From NCBI RefSeq assembly GCF_900453205.1, contig NZ_UGQU01000001.1:992001-1056000 (forward strand): 64,000 bases of DNA. The letters run 5' to 3'. A model generated the notes under the pieces. That model saw only the letters and a list, made by a program, of their open reading frames with translations, searched no databases and had not been told where the DNA came from. The translations under genes were made by a program, and so were the position numbers. This DNA comes from Moraxella lacunata (GTDB lineage Bacteria > Pseudomonadota > Gammaproteobacteria > Pseudomonadales > Moraxellaceae). Positions 47,295 through 56,729 of this stretch are shown here, piece by piece (position 1 is the stretch's first letter; every line of letters begins with the position of its first letter).

Positions 47295-48053
47295 CTATTC
47301 ATCCAAATCCGCCAACCACTTCGCCTGCTCTTTGGTGGGTTCAAACCGCTCCCATAAGTCAGGGCGACGCTCTTTGGTGCGTTTGACTTGCTCCAAAAAC
47401 CGCCATTTGGCAATGTTGGCATGATGACCTGATAACAGAACATCAGGGACTTTTTTATCCTTAAAAATCAAAGGCTTGGTATAGTGGGGACAGTCTAGTA
47501 GCCCATCGACAAAGCTGTCTTCTAGGGCGGATTTGTCATCATTCATCACGCTTGGCAAACGGCGAATGACACTATCCATCAGCACCATCGCTGGTAGCTC
47601 GCCCCCTGTCAGTACATAGTCGCCAATGGAAATCTCGCCATCGACATAGGCACTAAGTAGCCTTTCATCAATGCCTTCATAACGCCCACAAAGCAGTATC
47701 ATGCCATCAAGCTGGCTACATTCTACCACCGTCTTCTCATCTAGGGTCTTGCCCTGTGGCGACAGATAGATGACAGGGCAGGTAGGATTATCCTTACCCA
47801 TGCTCCCAAAATGCTCATCGACTAAGGCTTTGGCGTGTAATATCGCCTGCTCCAACGGCTCGGCAAGCATGACCATGCCAGGCCCCCCACCAAAGGGACG
47901 CTCATCAATCCGCCGATAGTTGTCCGTGGTAAAATCTCTGGGGTTAATGGTGTGTATCACCACCTGCCCCCGCCCAACCGCACGTCCTGTAATGCCGTAC
48001 TCTGTGGTCGCCCCGAACATCTGGGGCAAGATACTAATGACCGCAAAAAACAT
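47295..48053 (-). CDS. trmD: tRNA (guanine-37-N1)-methyltransferase
   Basis: A 252-residue SPOUT methyltransferase: [38 protein letters not shown], the knotted SAM site [11 protein letters not shown] and [31 protein letters not shown]. It adds the N1 methyl group to G37 of tRNAs, preventing frameshifting. In most proteobacteria it lies in rpsP-rimM-trmD-rplS; here it is next to coaD instead. Starts 6 bases after the coaD stop. Confidence 0.97.
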   Translation of the reverse strand: MFFAVISILPQMFGATTEYGITGRAVGRGQVVIHTINPRDFTTDNYRRIDERPFGGGPGMVMLAEPLEQAILHAKALVDEHFGSMGKDNPTCPVIYLSPQGKTLDEKTVVECSQLDGMILLCGRYEGIDERLLSAYVDGEISIGDYVLTGGELPAMVLMDSVIRRLPSVMNDDKSALEDSFVDGLLDCPHYTKPLIFKDKKVPDVLLSGHHANIAKWRFLEQVKRTKERRPDLWERFEPTKEQAKWLADLDE

Positions 48054-48059
48054 AACGTC

Positions 48060-48557
<498 letters not shown>

Positions 48558-48631
48558 TTACTAAAAGTGATATTAAAAAGTGCTTATGGTAGCAAACTTT
48601 TGGCGGTTTTGGGGATTTTATTTTAAATTTT

Positions 48632-49410
48632 GGTATTGTTAAAAACAAATACATAAGTTAAAATAGCTCAATACTTTACCATATAGAGTAAAAACCAATG
48701 AACGAAACATTTGATAGTTGTCCTAAATGTAAGCACAAACACTTTGTCAAAGCAGGTTTTAACAATGGCAGACAACGCTATAAGTGCAAAGGTTGCAATC
48801 ATTACTTTTCGGTACATAAACCAACGCATCATAAAAGCGAAGAAACCAAGCAAATGGCAATCAATATGTATCTAGAAGGTTTGGGCTTTCGCTCAATTGG
48901 TCGCATATTAGGTATTAGTTATGGCACAGTCTATCAATGGGTTAAAAAACTTGGTGAACAACATCAAATTAAACAAGATAGCAATCAAGCGATAGATATC
49001 GTTGAGCTTGATGAGATTCATAGCTACACCAAGCATAAAAAAACGCTTGCTGGACTTGGGTTGCCATTGACAGAACAACAAAACAAATCTTAGGTTTTGT
49101 TTGTGGCAGACGAGACACCAACACCTTTAAACAGCTTTACAATCAATTGAATATCCATAACATTCAACTGTTTTGTAGTGACTACTGGAAATCTTACCTT
49201 GAAGTCATTCCAAAATCAAAACATATGACAAGCAAAGCTCAAACTTTTACCATAGAGGGCTATAATAGTCTCATTAGGCATTTCACAGCAAGATTTAGAA
49301 GAAAATCAAAATGTTATTCTAAATCCGAGAAAATGATAGAAAACACTTTGAACTTACTGTTTGCTAAGTGGAATGGAACTTTGAATTATGTATTTTAGTT
49401 TAACAATGCC
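48632..49410 (+). mobile_element. IS1-family insertion sequence, 779 bp
   Basis: Left end GGTATTGTTAAAAACAAATA and right end (read inward) GGCATTGTTAAACTAAAATA are imperfect inverted repeats of about 25 bp. The element is flanked by a perfect 8-bp duplication TAAATTTT (48624-48631 and 49411-49418), as expected for IS1. It contains one transposase gene in two frames. The first 11 bases of the ends match those of the two 133-bp elements at 17041 and 63260 (GG(T/C)ATTGTTAA). Confidence 0.93.
48698..49398 (+). CDS. IS1-family transposase, made by -1 frameshift
   Basis: The first frame (to 49093) encodes a zinc ribbon (CPKCKHKHFVKAG ... YKCKGCNHYF), a helix-turn-helix (GLGFRSIGRILGISYGTVYQW) and the start of the catalytic domain ELDEIHSY. 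At CAT AAA AAA ACG the ribosome can slip -1 on seven A residues; the new frame reads NACWTWVAIDRTTKQ and runs open to 49398, giving the remaining catalytic residues in FCSDYWKSY and TIEGYNS. The fused product is 233 residues, the size of IS1 InsAB'. Slippage on an A-run before C is the known IS1 mechanism; a decayed A8 run is the alternative. Confidence 0.85.
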
Positions 49411-49431
49411 TAAATTTTTATAAAAAAAAGA

Positions 49432-49457
49432 AAAAGCCGAACTGTTGTCCAGCTTTT
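49432..49457 (-). terminator. Terminator of the nitroreductase gene
   Basis: On the minus strand AAAAGCTGGAC pairs with GTTCGGCTTTT (two wobble pairs) around AACA, followed by TCTTTTTTTT. Confidence 0.8.
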
Positions 49458-49476
49458 GTCCGACTTTTTGGTTTTC

Positions 49477-50259
49477 TTAGCGTTTGGCAAAACCTTGCGA
49501 TTGCAAATAGTCTAGCATAAACGGACGCACGTCCCCGCCAAAGGTGTCGGCGATTTGAGCCCTCCAGTCAAGCTCCAAGCCACGACCGCCATAGTAGGCT
49601 TTAACTTCATCGTTATAAGCGGATAACACATCATCGCTAGGGGTTTGATAAGTGTCAGTTGAGACGATGACATCAAGCGGTAGGCGTGGTCGTTGCGATT
49701 GGTTGATTTTGGAATCCCAGTCAGGGTGTCCTAGACACAGCCCAAACAGTGGCACGACGTGTTTTGGCAAAGCCAATAGCTCGCCTGCTCGCTGAATGTC
49801 GTTACGCAGTGAGCCGATATAGACCCCACCCAGCCCTAGACTCTCGGCAGTTGCCAGCATGTTTTGAGCCATGAGAGCCGAGTCAATCGCCCCGATGAGC
49901 ATGACTTCTGTCCAGTCGGTATTGACATCGGCAAGGGCATGATGACGATAAGCGTCCATACAAAACACCAAATATTCGGCACAGTCTTCGACATAGCCAT
50001 GTCCCAACCGCTTGCCTTGGGCGAGAAGGTCGTTATATTTGTCTTTGCTTAGGTTGTTGGAGATTTGGCGAAATGCCGTCCGCTTTGCCTTATCACGCAC
50101 ACGCACCACGCTCACCGCTTGTAGGTAGCTTGATGTCGAGACGGCACGCCCTGCTTCCAAAATAGCATTTAGCATCTCATCAGAGATTGGCTCGCCGGTG
50201 TATTTACGCACAGAGCGGTGATTTAGCAGGGTTTCTAGGGTTGGTTTTGAGTCAAGCAT
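49477..50259 (-). CDS. NfsA-like NADPH nitroreductase
   Basis: A 260-residue flavoprotein of the nitroreductase superfamily: LLNHRSVRKYTGEPISDEML (FMN phosphate site), AVSTSSYLQAVSVVRV, AMDSALMAQNMLATAESLGLGGVYIG (read as IDSALMAQNMLAT) and LFGLCLGHPD. Length and these blocks fit the NfsA/Frp group rather than NfnB. It reduces nitroaromatics and quinones with NADPH. Stands alone between the IS element and a repeat. Confidence 0.88.
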   Translation of the reverse strand: MLDSKPTLETLLNHRSVRKYTGEPISDEMLNAILEAGRAVSTSSYLQAVSVVRVRDKAKRTAFRQISNNLSKDKYNDLLAQGKRLGHGYVEDCAEYLVFCMDAYRHHALADVNTDWTEVMLIGAIDSALMAQNMLATAESLGLGGVYIGSLRNDIQRAGELLALPKHVVPLFGLCLGHPDWDSKINQSQRPRLPLDVIVSTDTYQTPSDDVLSAYNDEVKAYYGGRGLELDWRAQIADTFGGDVRPFMLDYLQSQGFAKR

Positions 50260-50391
50260 GGCAAATCCTATGATGATAAATTTGCCTTATCTTATCAAGT
50301 ATCACCCCCAAAGGCAAATGCTGTTTTATTGGACAAATGTAACAGGGGCGTGGCTTTGTTTGTAATTATCCACCAAATCTCTTATAATAGG

Positions 50392-50594
50392 TAGGGCGTG
50401 CCTACCCCTGACAACACTCTTATAAAATAAGATGAAAATTTAACGCTTTCATCCATTTTTGCATGAAAAATGGCTAAATCTGGTTTTTCTACGTCAAAAT
50501 CCTTGTTGATATTCTAATATCAACGGCAGACTTTCCTTGAAAAACGGGCGATTTTCTCCATTTTTCATTGCAACCAAAAGGCAGGTACGCCCTA
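50392..50594. repeat. AGGGCGTG-family repeat upstream of smpB
   Basis: TAGGGCGTGCCTACCCC at the left and GGCAGGTACGCCCTA at the right, with TA at both edges. The interior holds TTTTTGCATGAAAAATGGCT, an inner hairpin (TTGATATT / AATATCAA near 50495-50511) and TCCTTGAAAAACGGGCGATT. It ends 20 bases before the smpB ATG, and its left edge follows a TATAAT-like sequence (50383-50388). Confidence 0.85.
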
Positions 50595-50614
50595 GACAAT
50601 ATTGAGATACAAAC

Positions 50615-51082
50615 ATGACAAAAAAACCGTCAAACCAAATCTGTGCCAACAAAAAAGCCCGCCACGAATACTTTATCGAAGAGACCTTTGAAGCAGGTCT
50701 ATCACTTGAAGGTTGGGAAGTCAAATCGATACGAGCAGGCAAAATGGCAATCACGGACGCTTATGTGATTTTTAAAAATGGCGAAGCGTTCTTGTTCGGG
50801 GCTCACATTCAGCCCTTACTGACCAGCTCCACGCACATCAATCCTGACAATATCCGCACCCGTAAACTGCTTTTGCACCGCAAGCAGATTGATAAACTCT
50901 TTGGCATGGTCAATCAAAAAGGCTATGCGGTCGTCCCTTTGTCCTGCTACTGGAAAGGCAGTCGGGTCAAATGCGAAATCGCCCTAGCCAAAGGCAAAAA
51001 GCTCCACGACAAACGAGCCACACTCAAAGAACGTGATTGGCAAATGGATAAAAAACGTGGCTTTAAGGCGGACATGAGGTAA
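50615..51082 (+). CDS. smpB: tmRNA-binding protein SmpB
   Basis: A 155-residue Smp[59 protein letters not shown] and the basic C-terminal tail ([16 protein letters not shown]) that enters the ribosomal A site in trans-translation. The partner ssrA RNA was not seen in the window. Followed by a shared terminator with convergent infC. Confidence 0.97.
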   Translation: MTKKPSNQICANKKARHEYFIEETFEAGLSLEGWEVKSIRAGKMAITDAYVIFKNGEAFLFGAHIQPLLTSSTHINPDNIRTRKLLLHRKQIDKLFGMVNQKGYAVVPLSCYWKGSRVKCEIALAKGKKLHDKRATLKERDWQMDKKRGFKADMR

Positions 51083-51086
51083 AACA

Positions 51087-51116
51087 AAACCCCAATCGGC
51101 ATTTTGATTGGGGTTT
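51087..51116. terminator. Bidirectional terminator between smpB and infC
   Basis: AAACCCCAATC and GATTGGGGTTT form an 11-bp stem with an 8-base loop, A-rich before and T-rich after. Confidence 0.88.
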
Positions 51117-51127
51117 TTGGATTTTGC

Positions 51128-51649
51128 TCACTTCTTCTTAGCAGGCCCTAGTAGCATACCCATTTGGCGACCTTCCACCTTGGGGGCTTGCTCTACACTG
51201 GCTATCTCTTCGGTATCTTTGATGATACGTTCAAGTTGGGCTCGTCCAATCTCTTGGTGGCTCATCTCACGTCCACGAAAACGAATAGAAACCTTGACTT
51301 TGTCTTTATCTTCTAGAAATTCAACAATTTTGCGCAATTTGACCTGATAATCCGCTTCTTCGGTACCAGGGCGAAGCTTGATTTCTTTGACTTGGGTTTG
51401 TTTTTGGTTCTTTTTGGCTTCTTTTGCCTTTTGTTTTTGTTCGTACAAATGGCGTTTGTAGTCCATAATCTTCGCCACAGGCGGTTTGGCGTCTGGGACA
51501 ATCTCAACCAAATCCAAATTGGCATCGCGTGCCTTTTCTAAGGCTTCTTTTAGGCTGACAACGCCAAGCTGTTCGCCGTCTTCTTTGACTAGGCGGACTT
51601 CTTTGGCACGAATTTCTTCGTTAATGTTTAGGCGGTTTGACGGTTTAAT
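51128..51649 (-). CDS. infC: Translation initiation factor IF-3, rare ATT start
   Basis: The frame is open to an ATG at 51724, but homology to IF-3 begins at [18 protein letters not shown]. The ATT codon at 51649-51647 is 8 bases after GGAG (51661-51658), matching the AUU start by which IF-3 represses its own translation in E. coli. From there the product is 173 residues, normal for IF-3: N-terminal [19 protein letters not shown], lysine-rich linker, C-terminal [14 protein letters not shown] and EGRQMGMLL. rpmI and rplT, its usual partners, do not follow. Confidence 0.93.
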   Translation of the reverse strand: MKPSNRLNINEEIRAKEVRLVKEDGEQLGVVSLKEALEKARDANLDLVEIVPDAKPPVAKIMDYKRHLYEQKQKAKEAKKNQKQTQVKEIKLRPGTEEADYQVKLRKIVEFLEDKDKVKVSIRFRGREMSHQEIGRAQLERIIKDTEEIASVEQAPKVEGRQMGMLLGPAKKK

Positions 51650-51792
51650 GGGTCTTACTCCAATAAAAAGATAGACCCTTATTTTACTTAAAAATTGTGG
51701 GGATTTCAAGGGGTTTTTAAACATAACCCGTATTTTTGTTATTTAATATGGAAATTTACTTAATTATTCTGTATAAACACCAGAAAATCGCA

Positions 51793-52206
51793 TCATTCTT
51801 TTCTAAAAAAATAAAACCCACCTCCATAACTGCTATACCCCCAATCACCATTTAATTTTTCAACAATACGCTTGGCATAGCGTTCATAAATATTATCTTT
51901 TCGCTCGGTGCTTGATGTAAAACTAAAATGTTTAATTTCATCAACACCCTGTTGATAGGACGAGTGATTGACATAATTTACAATCGCCTTGATAATCCGC
52001 TCAATGGTTTGAAAAGGATGTTTGTTATAATTAACATCGTCCATTGTTTCATCATCAACATAAAATAATGCTGATTTGCCATATTTTTCCTTTAAAATTT
52101 TAAAGTCAGGAATTAAAGTAAAATAAAACCGCTTGCCCGTATAATACACCTGATAATAACCACAACCAGGAATGCTAAATTTATCAATGACGATTTCTTT
52201 GCTCAT
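51793..52206 (-). CDS. Hypothetical protein (137 aa)
   Basis: A 137-residue protein rich in Tyr, Phe and Lys (GYYQVYYTGKRFYFTLI, GYSSYGGGFYFF) with no signal peptide or membrane helix and no motif I recognise. It lies 18 bases downstream of the HD-domain gene on the minus strand, so the two may be co-transcribed. Base use is more AT-rich than the adjacent infC, as across the 51.8-54.5 kb stretch. Confidence 0.6.
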   Translation of the reverse strand: MSKEIVIDKFSIPGCGYYQVYYTGKRFYFTLIPDFKILKEKYGKSALFYVDDETMDDVNYNKHPFQTIERIIKAIVNYVNHSSYQQGVDEIKHFSFTSSTERKDNIYERYAKRIVEKLNGDWGYSSYGGGFYFFRKE

Positions 52207-52224
52207 AAAACTCCATTAAAAGGA

Positions 52225-52884
52225 TTAACTGATGATTTGATGAATGGACTGTTTAAGGCAATCTATATCAATATTATCAGAAAATTCTGCCGATAATAAT
52301 TTCATTTTAAACGCATCAATACCAATCAACTTTTTATCAAAAATAATACTTGCCAATAATTGATAGGCAGTATGATATTTTAAAAGGTTTTTAAGTTGTT
52401 TTTGGTTTAATTCATCAATGCTGTTTACGCCCAATCTTTGATAATTTAAATTGCTTTTTAAATCAGACAATTTAACAATCATTGCTTTAAATGCCACTTC
52501 TTGCCCATCTAAATAATACTGATACAACCGCACCAAATAATCCACATAATTTTGTTTAAATAAACAATTTTTATTAAATGCTGTATCATTATCACTGTGC
52601 GGTTTGGTCATTAAGCGTATGCCATTGGCGACCGTCTCGCCATAATTTGCCTGAATGATTTCATAAGATAACCCACAATCTTCCACGCTGTCGTGCAAAA
52701 GTCCAATTTCCATACAATCAAAAACAAAGTTTTCATCGCTAATGGCTAATTGCTCGCAAATGCGTTTGGCATTGTTCGCCACTTCATACAAATGATGATA
52801 GTAAGGACTACCACCTTTATCTACTTGATTTTTATGCAGTTCTTTGACAAATGACGCACAGACGTGATAACGCTCAATTCTCAT
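52225..52884 (-). CDS. HD-domain hydrolase, RelA/SpoT-hydrolase-like
   Basis: A 219-residue protein with an HD-type metal site: KGGSPYYHHLYEVA (first His), GLLHDSVEDCG (HDxxED, the signature of RelA/SpoT-type (p)ppGpp hydrolases) and AMIVKLSDLKSNLN (late Asp). No synthetase, TGS or ACT domain, so it would be a small stand-alone alarmone hydrolase of the MESH1/SAH type if the assignment holds. A C-terminal extension of about 60 residues is unmatched. It may have another nucleotide substrate. Confidence 0.7.
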   Translation of the reverse strand: MRIERYHVCASFVKELHKNQVDKGGSPYYHHLYEVANNAKRICEQLAISDENFVFDCMEIGLLHDSVEDCGLSYEIIQANYGETVANGIRLMTKPHSDNDTAFNKNCLFKQNYVDYLVRLYQYYLDGQEVAFKAMIVKLSDLKSNLNYQRLGVNSIDELNQKQLKNLLKYHTAYQLLASIIFDKKLIGIDAFKMKLLSAEFSDNIDIDCLKQSIHQIIS

Positions 52885-53324
52885 AAATTGCTCGCAAAGA
52901 TGATAAATTAAATGTCAGGTTGGCGAATTGCCGATTGAGAATGGGGGGTAAGATAACGATAAAATCGTCCAAAAAGAGAAGTTACGCAATGAGTATAACC
53001 AACTCAATACAAAAAGTCAAGACTTACAAACCGCCAATTTTACTCTTTTTTGATTAATAAAATAAATATTAAAAATTTAAAAAATATATTGACAAATAAA
53101 AGTTTGTATTGTAATATCTAAAAGTAATCAAAAAAACACCCCGATTTCCCCCACTCCTTCAATCTTTATTAAATTTTCTCCAACTTTTCTTTAATTAAAT
53201 TTATTATGCGATGTTTGTTGTTTGACAAACATTAATACCCTTCTCTTTTCTTTTTTTTAATCCAATTACTTATTCAACCTTAATAACCCGCTTAATTTAT
53301 CAACCTTTATTGTGGAGTTATTCT
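52885..53324. other. 440-base AT-rich divergent region
   Basis: No gene seen. One good sigma-70-type promoter on the plus strand (TTGACA 53089-53094, 17-base spacer, TAATAT 53112-53117). The remaining 200 bases to the next start are T-rich and form a long leader. Confidence 0.5.
53089..53117 (+). promoter_or_regulatory. Sigma-70 promoter of the DUF3293-like gene
   Basis: TTGACA, 17-base spacer, TAATAT; about 210 bases before the ATG at 53325. Confidence 0.6.
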
Positions 53325-53708
53325 ATGAATAAATCAAATCGTGTGTCTATTAAAAACAGCACCCCAATTCTTTTTAAGCAAGACATTGAATGTTTTATCC
53401 ATAAATTTCAAAAACATGATGCGGTCATTATCACGGCATTGCGTGATGATTTTTATAAATACAAACAACCTATCTTGAACAATAACAGAGCATTGTATTC
53501 GGCATTGTTTGCACTGGATTATCCCATTACCGAACTTGACAGTTCTTATATTAAAGATTATCAAAAACTTTTAAAATTGAACAATGATTTCTTTATGGGG
53601 TCTTATTTGGTGGTCAATCGGTTTAATAAACCTGATTTTATTGAAACGATGGTAAAATTGGCAAATTATTATGGACAAGAATTTATTTTTGTCATTCAAG
53701 GGGGGTGA
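53325..53708 (+). CDS. DUF3293-like protein, N-terminal part (frameshifted)
   Basis: ATG at 53325 (MNKSNRVSIKNS) with GGAG upstream. The 127-residue frame contains HDAVIITALRDDF, NNRALYSALFAL and LANYYGQEFIFVIQGG, a layout like DUF3293 proteins. It ends TGA right after a run of six G (53700-53705). With five G the frame would continue into the next frame (to 53985) to give about 219 residues. So the gene is either broken, phase-variable, or the run is miscounted. Confidence 0.6.
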   Translation: MNKSNRVSIKNSTPILFKQDIECFIHKFQKHDAVIITALRDDFYKYKQPILNNNRALYSALFALDYPITELDSSYIKDYQKLLKLNNDFFMGSYLVVNRFNKPDFIETMVKLANYYGQEFIFVIQGG

Positions 53709-53985
53709 AAATCCCAAAGGGTATTTATTGGGGACAAAAGAAAAAGGCAGGTTAAAACTTGGGCAAAGATTGTTTTACCCAGAATGTCATTTTTTAATGA
53801 ATAATCCTAAGTTTTTTAAACCATATCGTAACAGAAAATTTTATTTTACAGGGGCGATGAAGGACAGTAAAATTCTCAATAGTCAAATGCAGGGTGTGTA
53901 TCAACCTGCAAATTGGTTGGGTCGGTGGGCGTGTTCAACAATGGGCAAAAGAGTATTAAGGGAAATTGGGATTTTATGTTCTTAA
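53671..53985 (+). pseudogene. Frame-shifted C-terminal part of the DUF3293-like protein
   Basis: From the G run onward this frame reads GGENPKGYLLGTKEKGRLKL, then FYPECHFLMNNPKFFKPYRN and KFYFTGAMKD. It joins the upstream frame exactly at the G run. The ATG at 53671 lies inside the upstream gene and has no ribosome site, so independent expression is unlikely. Confidence 0.55.
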
Positions 53986-54034
53986 TATATTCTTAATATT
54001 TGAAAATAAATTGAGTTAATAGAAGGTAAATAAT

Positions 54035-54538
54035 ATGACGGTAATTGAAGAATTAAATAACCTATTACATTTTAATAAAAAGTTAAGTAAAAAAATTGAA
54101 AAACTTTTTCAAACCAATTTTACTTATCAAGAATATATGAAAATTAAAGAACATATTCAATATCAGGGTAAATATTTAAAACCCAAATACGATTATGAAG
54201 ATTTTGAAAGAGAACGAGAAATGATTAGGTGTATTTTGTATTCTACGATTGGGCAAGAAAGTATGGATTGGGTAAAAGAATGGTCGGACATTCCTTATGA
54301 AATTTTTACGGGGACAGAACCCAATTCTTATGGATATGACCAAGTTAAATTATTTGTAGAGAATTATTATGAATTAATGAAAGAAACAGGGCGGTTAAAA
54401 ATGTTTATTAATGAAGATTATTATCTTAATAAATGGCGAGAAAAACACAAAGACAAAAAAGACGAGATACAACAAAAGTTAAAATATTATCAAGCGTTGG
54501 TAGAAGATTGTCAAGAAGCTTTAAGGAGATTGGAGTAG
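54035..54538 (+). CDS. Hypothetical protein (167 aa), Lys/Glu-rich
   Basis: A 167-residue, highly charged protein with predicted helices (LHFNKKLSKKIEKLF, KHKDKKDEIQQKLKYYQALV) and Tyr-rich middle. GAAGG-type sequence precedes the ATG. No family recognised. It sits between the DUF3293-like gene and transposase relics in the AT-rich islet, and its codon use looks more AT-biased than the core genes. Confidence 0.6.
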   Translation: MTVIEELNNLLHFNKKLSKKIEKLFQTNFTYQEYMKIKEHIQYQGKYLKPKYDYEDFEREREMIRCILYSTIGQESMDWVKEWSDIPYEIFTGTEPNSYGYDQVKLFVENYYELMKETGRLKMFINEDYYLNKWREKHKDKKDEIQQKLKYYQALVEDCQEALRRLE

Positions 54539-54738
54539 GATTTTTATAAATTTTTAAGCACTGTTTTATTGCGATAAAAAAGAGTTGTAGTTAAAAAAAT
54601 CCACTTAGTAATTAAGTGGGTTTCTAATAACAATAATGGCTAATATAAAATAAAACCCATTCAAAACTTTGAATGGGCTTGGAAAATTAACGCACGCACA
54701 CTTCAAATTTGGCATTAATCACTAAACCTCTCTCCAAA

Positions 54739-55076
54739 CTACCCCAACTCAAAATTATAAATCGCAGAAATTAGATTCACTCTCAATCCAAATTTTTTCC
54801 TGCGATTGCGGTAGCGACATGATAAGATGTTAAAACGCTTGAGCTTTCCAACGATGTGTTCATTGGTTACTCGCTTAGATGATAACATGCGATTTGCTTT
54901 TTTTATCTGCTTTGGTTAAAGGTTTAAGTTTTGTCTTTTTCTTTGGCAGTTGGCTATTTGCATGAGTGCTGTCGCCTTTGCTTTTTTGGGTCGTTCTATG
55001 GGGATTTCTGTAGCATCGATAAGTGCCGTTTCAAGGTTGTTGTCTTGCCATAAGGCTTTTTTACTTGGCAAAGCAA
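54739..55076 (-). pseudogene. Degenerate IS5-family transposase fragment
   Basis: On the minus strand, one frame reads LPSKKALWQDNNLETALIDA then TEIPIERPKKAK, the IS5-type DATE.PIERPKK block, before a stop. Another frame gives VTNEHIVGKLKRFNILSCRY and RNRRKKFGLRVNLISAIYN, the C-terminal IS5 block, ending at 54739. The catalytic middle is deleted and the frames do not join. Confidence 0.75.
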
Positions 55077-55085
55077 AGTCTTGGA

Positions 55086-55208
55086 CGATGTGAAATTGAC
55101 TGCGGTATTATCAGTAAAGTAAATGAGCTCAATCATAGACCCAGAAAGTGTTTAAACTGGAAAACACCTTATGAGGTTTATTTTGATGAAGTGTTGCAGT
55201 TGGTTTGA
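55086..55208 (+). pseudogene. IS30-family transposase C-terminal fragment
   Basis: The frame ending TGA at 55206-55208 reads VNELNHRPRKCLNWKTPYEV and YFDEVLQLV. N.RPRK.L..KTP.EV is the hallmark C-terminus of IS30-family transposases. The rest of the gene is missing; it directly abuts the IS5-type relic. Confidence 0.8.
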
Positions 55209-55218
55209 TAATTCAAGC

Positions 55219-55440
55219 CTAAATAAACCACGTCTTTAACACAAACTCAATCACGATTTTTAATAAAAAGCCGACAAACCCCGCCCCCAATGCCACAAAA
55301 ATCCAAAACGTCCCTGCCTTGCCAGCATTGGTGCTTTTTGCCATGTCCCACATGATAAAAAACAAAAAAGCAATGAACGCAGGCAGTAGCCCATACAGTC
55401 CAATCTTGACAATCAGTCCTTCGGAAATGGCAACAATCAT
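55219..55440 (-). CDS. DUF2788-like small membrane protein
   Basis: A 73-residue protein with two membrane helices (GLLPAFIAFLFFIMWDMA and FVALGAGFVGFLLKIVI) separated by a short basic loop, and LFFIMWDMAKSTNAGK fitting the DUF2788 pattern (FIM.DL.K.S.AG). Function unknown. An overlapping frame (55247-55468) is rejected as a shadow. Confidence 0.75.
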   Translation of the reverse strand: MIVAISEGLIVKIGLYGLLPAFIAFLFFIMWDMAKSTNAGKAGTFWIFVALGAGFVGFLLKIVIEFVLKTWFI

Positions 55441-55508
55441 AAGAACACCTGTGGATGAGTGAGTACAATAGTCTATTATAACATAACTTGATAAGATGGC
55501 GGTATGGC

Positions 55509-56702
55509 TTATTTACCTGTCAGTTGCCCTGCTATCCACCGTTTGACAGGCGGTAGATGGTTACTCACTCGCAGGGTCAAATCCCGCACCGTTTGCATGG
55601 GCGTGCTGTCATCGGTAAACATTTTTACCATCAGGTTGGTGCCGTGATATAGGGGGCGGGTGTGGGTTTGGTGGCGAACGTTGTATTTTTGTAGTAGGGC
55701 GGGGCTTGCGATGTCTTGCCCTTTGGCGTGAGCATCTAGGATGAGCGTGGCTAGCGTGTTCGCCCCCATAAGCCCTAGGTTAAAGCCGTGAGCGGTCACA
55801 GGGTGCATGCCCACCGCACTGTCACCCACCAATGCCGAGCGGGTGGAGACAAAGGTTTTGGCGTGTACGCCCATGAGTGGATAATGGTGTACGGTGCCCG
55901 CTAAGGTTAGCTTGCCCAAGCGGTCGCTCATCATCCGCTGAACTTCTAAGGCAAGCTCATCGGCATTCATGGCAAGCAGGCTGTCGGCTTGGGCATTATC
56001 TAGCGTGATGACACAGTTGGTCAGATGGTCGTGTAGGGGCAGCAGGGCGAGCGTTCTGCCGTACAAAAAGCACTCTCTGGCGGTCGCTTCGTTGGATAAG
56101 GGGTGTGATACCCGAAAGACGATGACCGTCCGCCCAAAGTCGTTCATCTCGGCTCCGATACCGAGCTTTTTACGCACAAAGGACAAACGGCTGTCCGCTC
56201 CGATGAGCAGGTTGGCGGTCAAGGTGTTGCCGTCCGCTAGGGTTACGCTTACCCCTTTATCATCGGTTTTGATGTCTTGGACGGATTGTTCGGTTAGGAT
56301 TTGTACATTGGGCAAGTCTTTGACTTCATCATAAAAGGCTTGTCTGATGTTGTGGTTTGAGATGAGATTGCCCAAGCGGTCAATGCTGGTGAGCAGGTTC
56401 AAATCTTTTGGCACTTTAAAATGCAACGCATAATTAAAATCGCCATTATATACCTTAGCGTCAGCGAGTTTATAAATCTCATCATCGGGTATGCGTTGCC
56501 ATGCCCCTAGGTTTAGCATAATCTCCCGTGAGCGGTGAGTCAAGGCAATCTCACGCCCGTCATAAGCAGGGTTTGCGATGGTATCTAGGGGGGATTTTTC
56601 GATGATGGTTACGGTCAAATCTACGCCCTTAAAATGCCGAGCAAACGCAAGACCTGCAGGCCCTGCCCCGATGATGATGATGTCGCTGTGTGCTGTGTTC
56701 AT
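55509..56702 (-). CDS. Ubiquinone-biosynthesis FAD monooxygenase (UbiM-like)
   Basis: A 397-residue flavoprotein hydroxylase: FAD motif IIIIGAGPAGLAFARHF, YDGREIALTHRSREIM, the DG/GD motif LLIGADSRLSFVRKKLG, and ALVGDSAVGMHPVTAHGFNLGLMGA (GD and the UbiH/COQ6 signature, read in parts). Among the UbiH/F/I/M/VisC group the YDGREIALTHRS start is closest to UbiM, which hydroxylates several ring positions in some proteobacteria. UbiH or UbiF roles cannot be excluded. Confidence 0.85.
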   Translation of the reverse strand: MNTAHSDIIIIGAGPAGLAFARHFKGVDLTVTIIEKSPLDTIANPAYDGREIALTHRSREIMLNLGAWQRIPDDEIYKLADAKVYNGDFNYALHFKVPKDLNLLTSIDRLGNLISNHNIRQAFYDEVKDLPNVQILTEQSVQDIKTDDKGVSVTLADGNTLTANLLIGADSRLSFVRKKLGIGAEMNDFGRTVIVFRVSHPLSNEATARECFLYGRTLALLPLHDHLTNCVITLDNAQADSLLAMNADELALEVQRMMSDRLGKLTLAGTVHHYPLMGVHAKTFVSTRSALVGDSAVGMHPVTAHGFNLGLMGANTLATLILDAHAKGQDIASPALLQKYNVRHQTHTRPLYHGTNLMVKMFTDDSTPMQTVRDLTLRVSNHLPPVKRWIAGQLTGK

Positions 56703-56729
56703 GATAAGCCTTATGATGGTGTGGGCGGG

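Noticed and set aside
50260-51127. ssrA (tmRNA) near smpB
   Set aside because: No tRNA-like ends or tag frame were found in the flanking intergenic DNA.
51650-51724. Upstream ATG at 51724 as infC start
   Set aside because: The extra 25 residues do not resemble IF-3, and GGAG is placed for the ATT at 51649.
55247-55468. Cys/His-rich frame overlapping the DUF2788-like gene
   Set aside because: Alternate frame of a recognised family member; low-complexity composition of a shadow.
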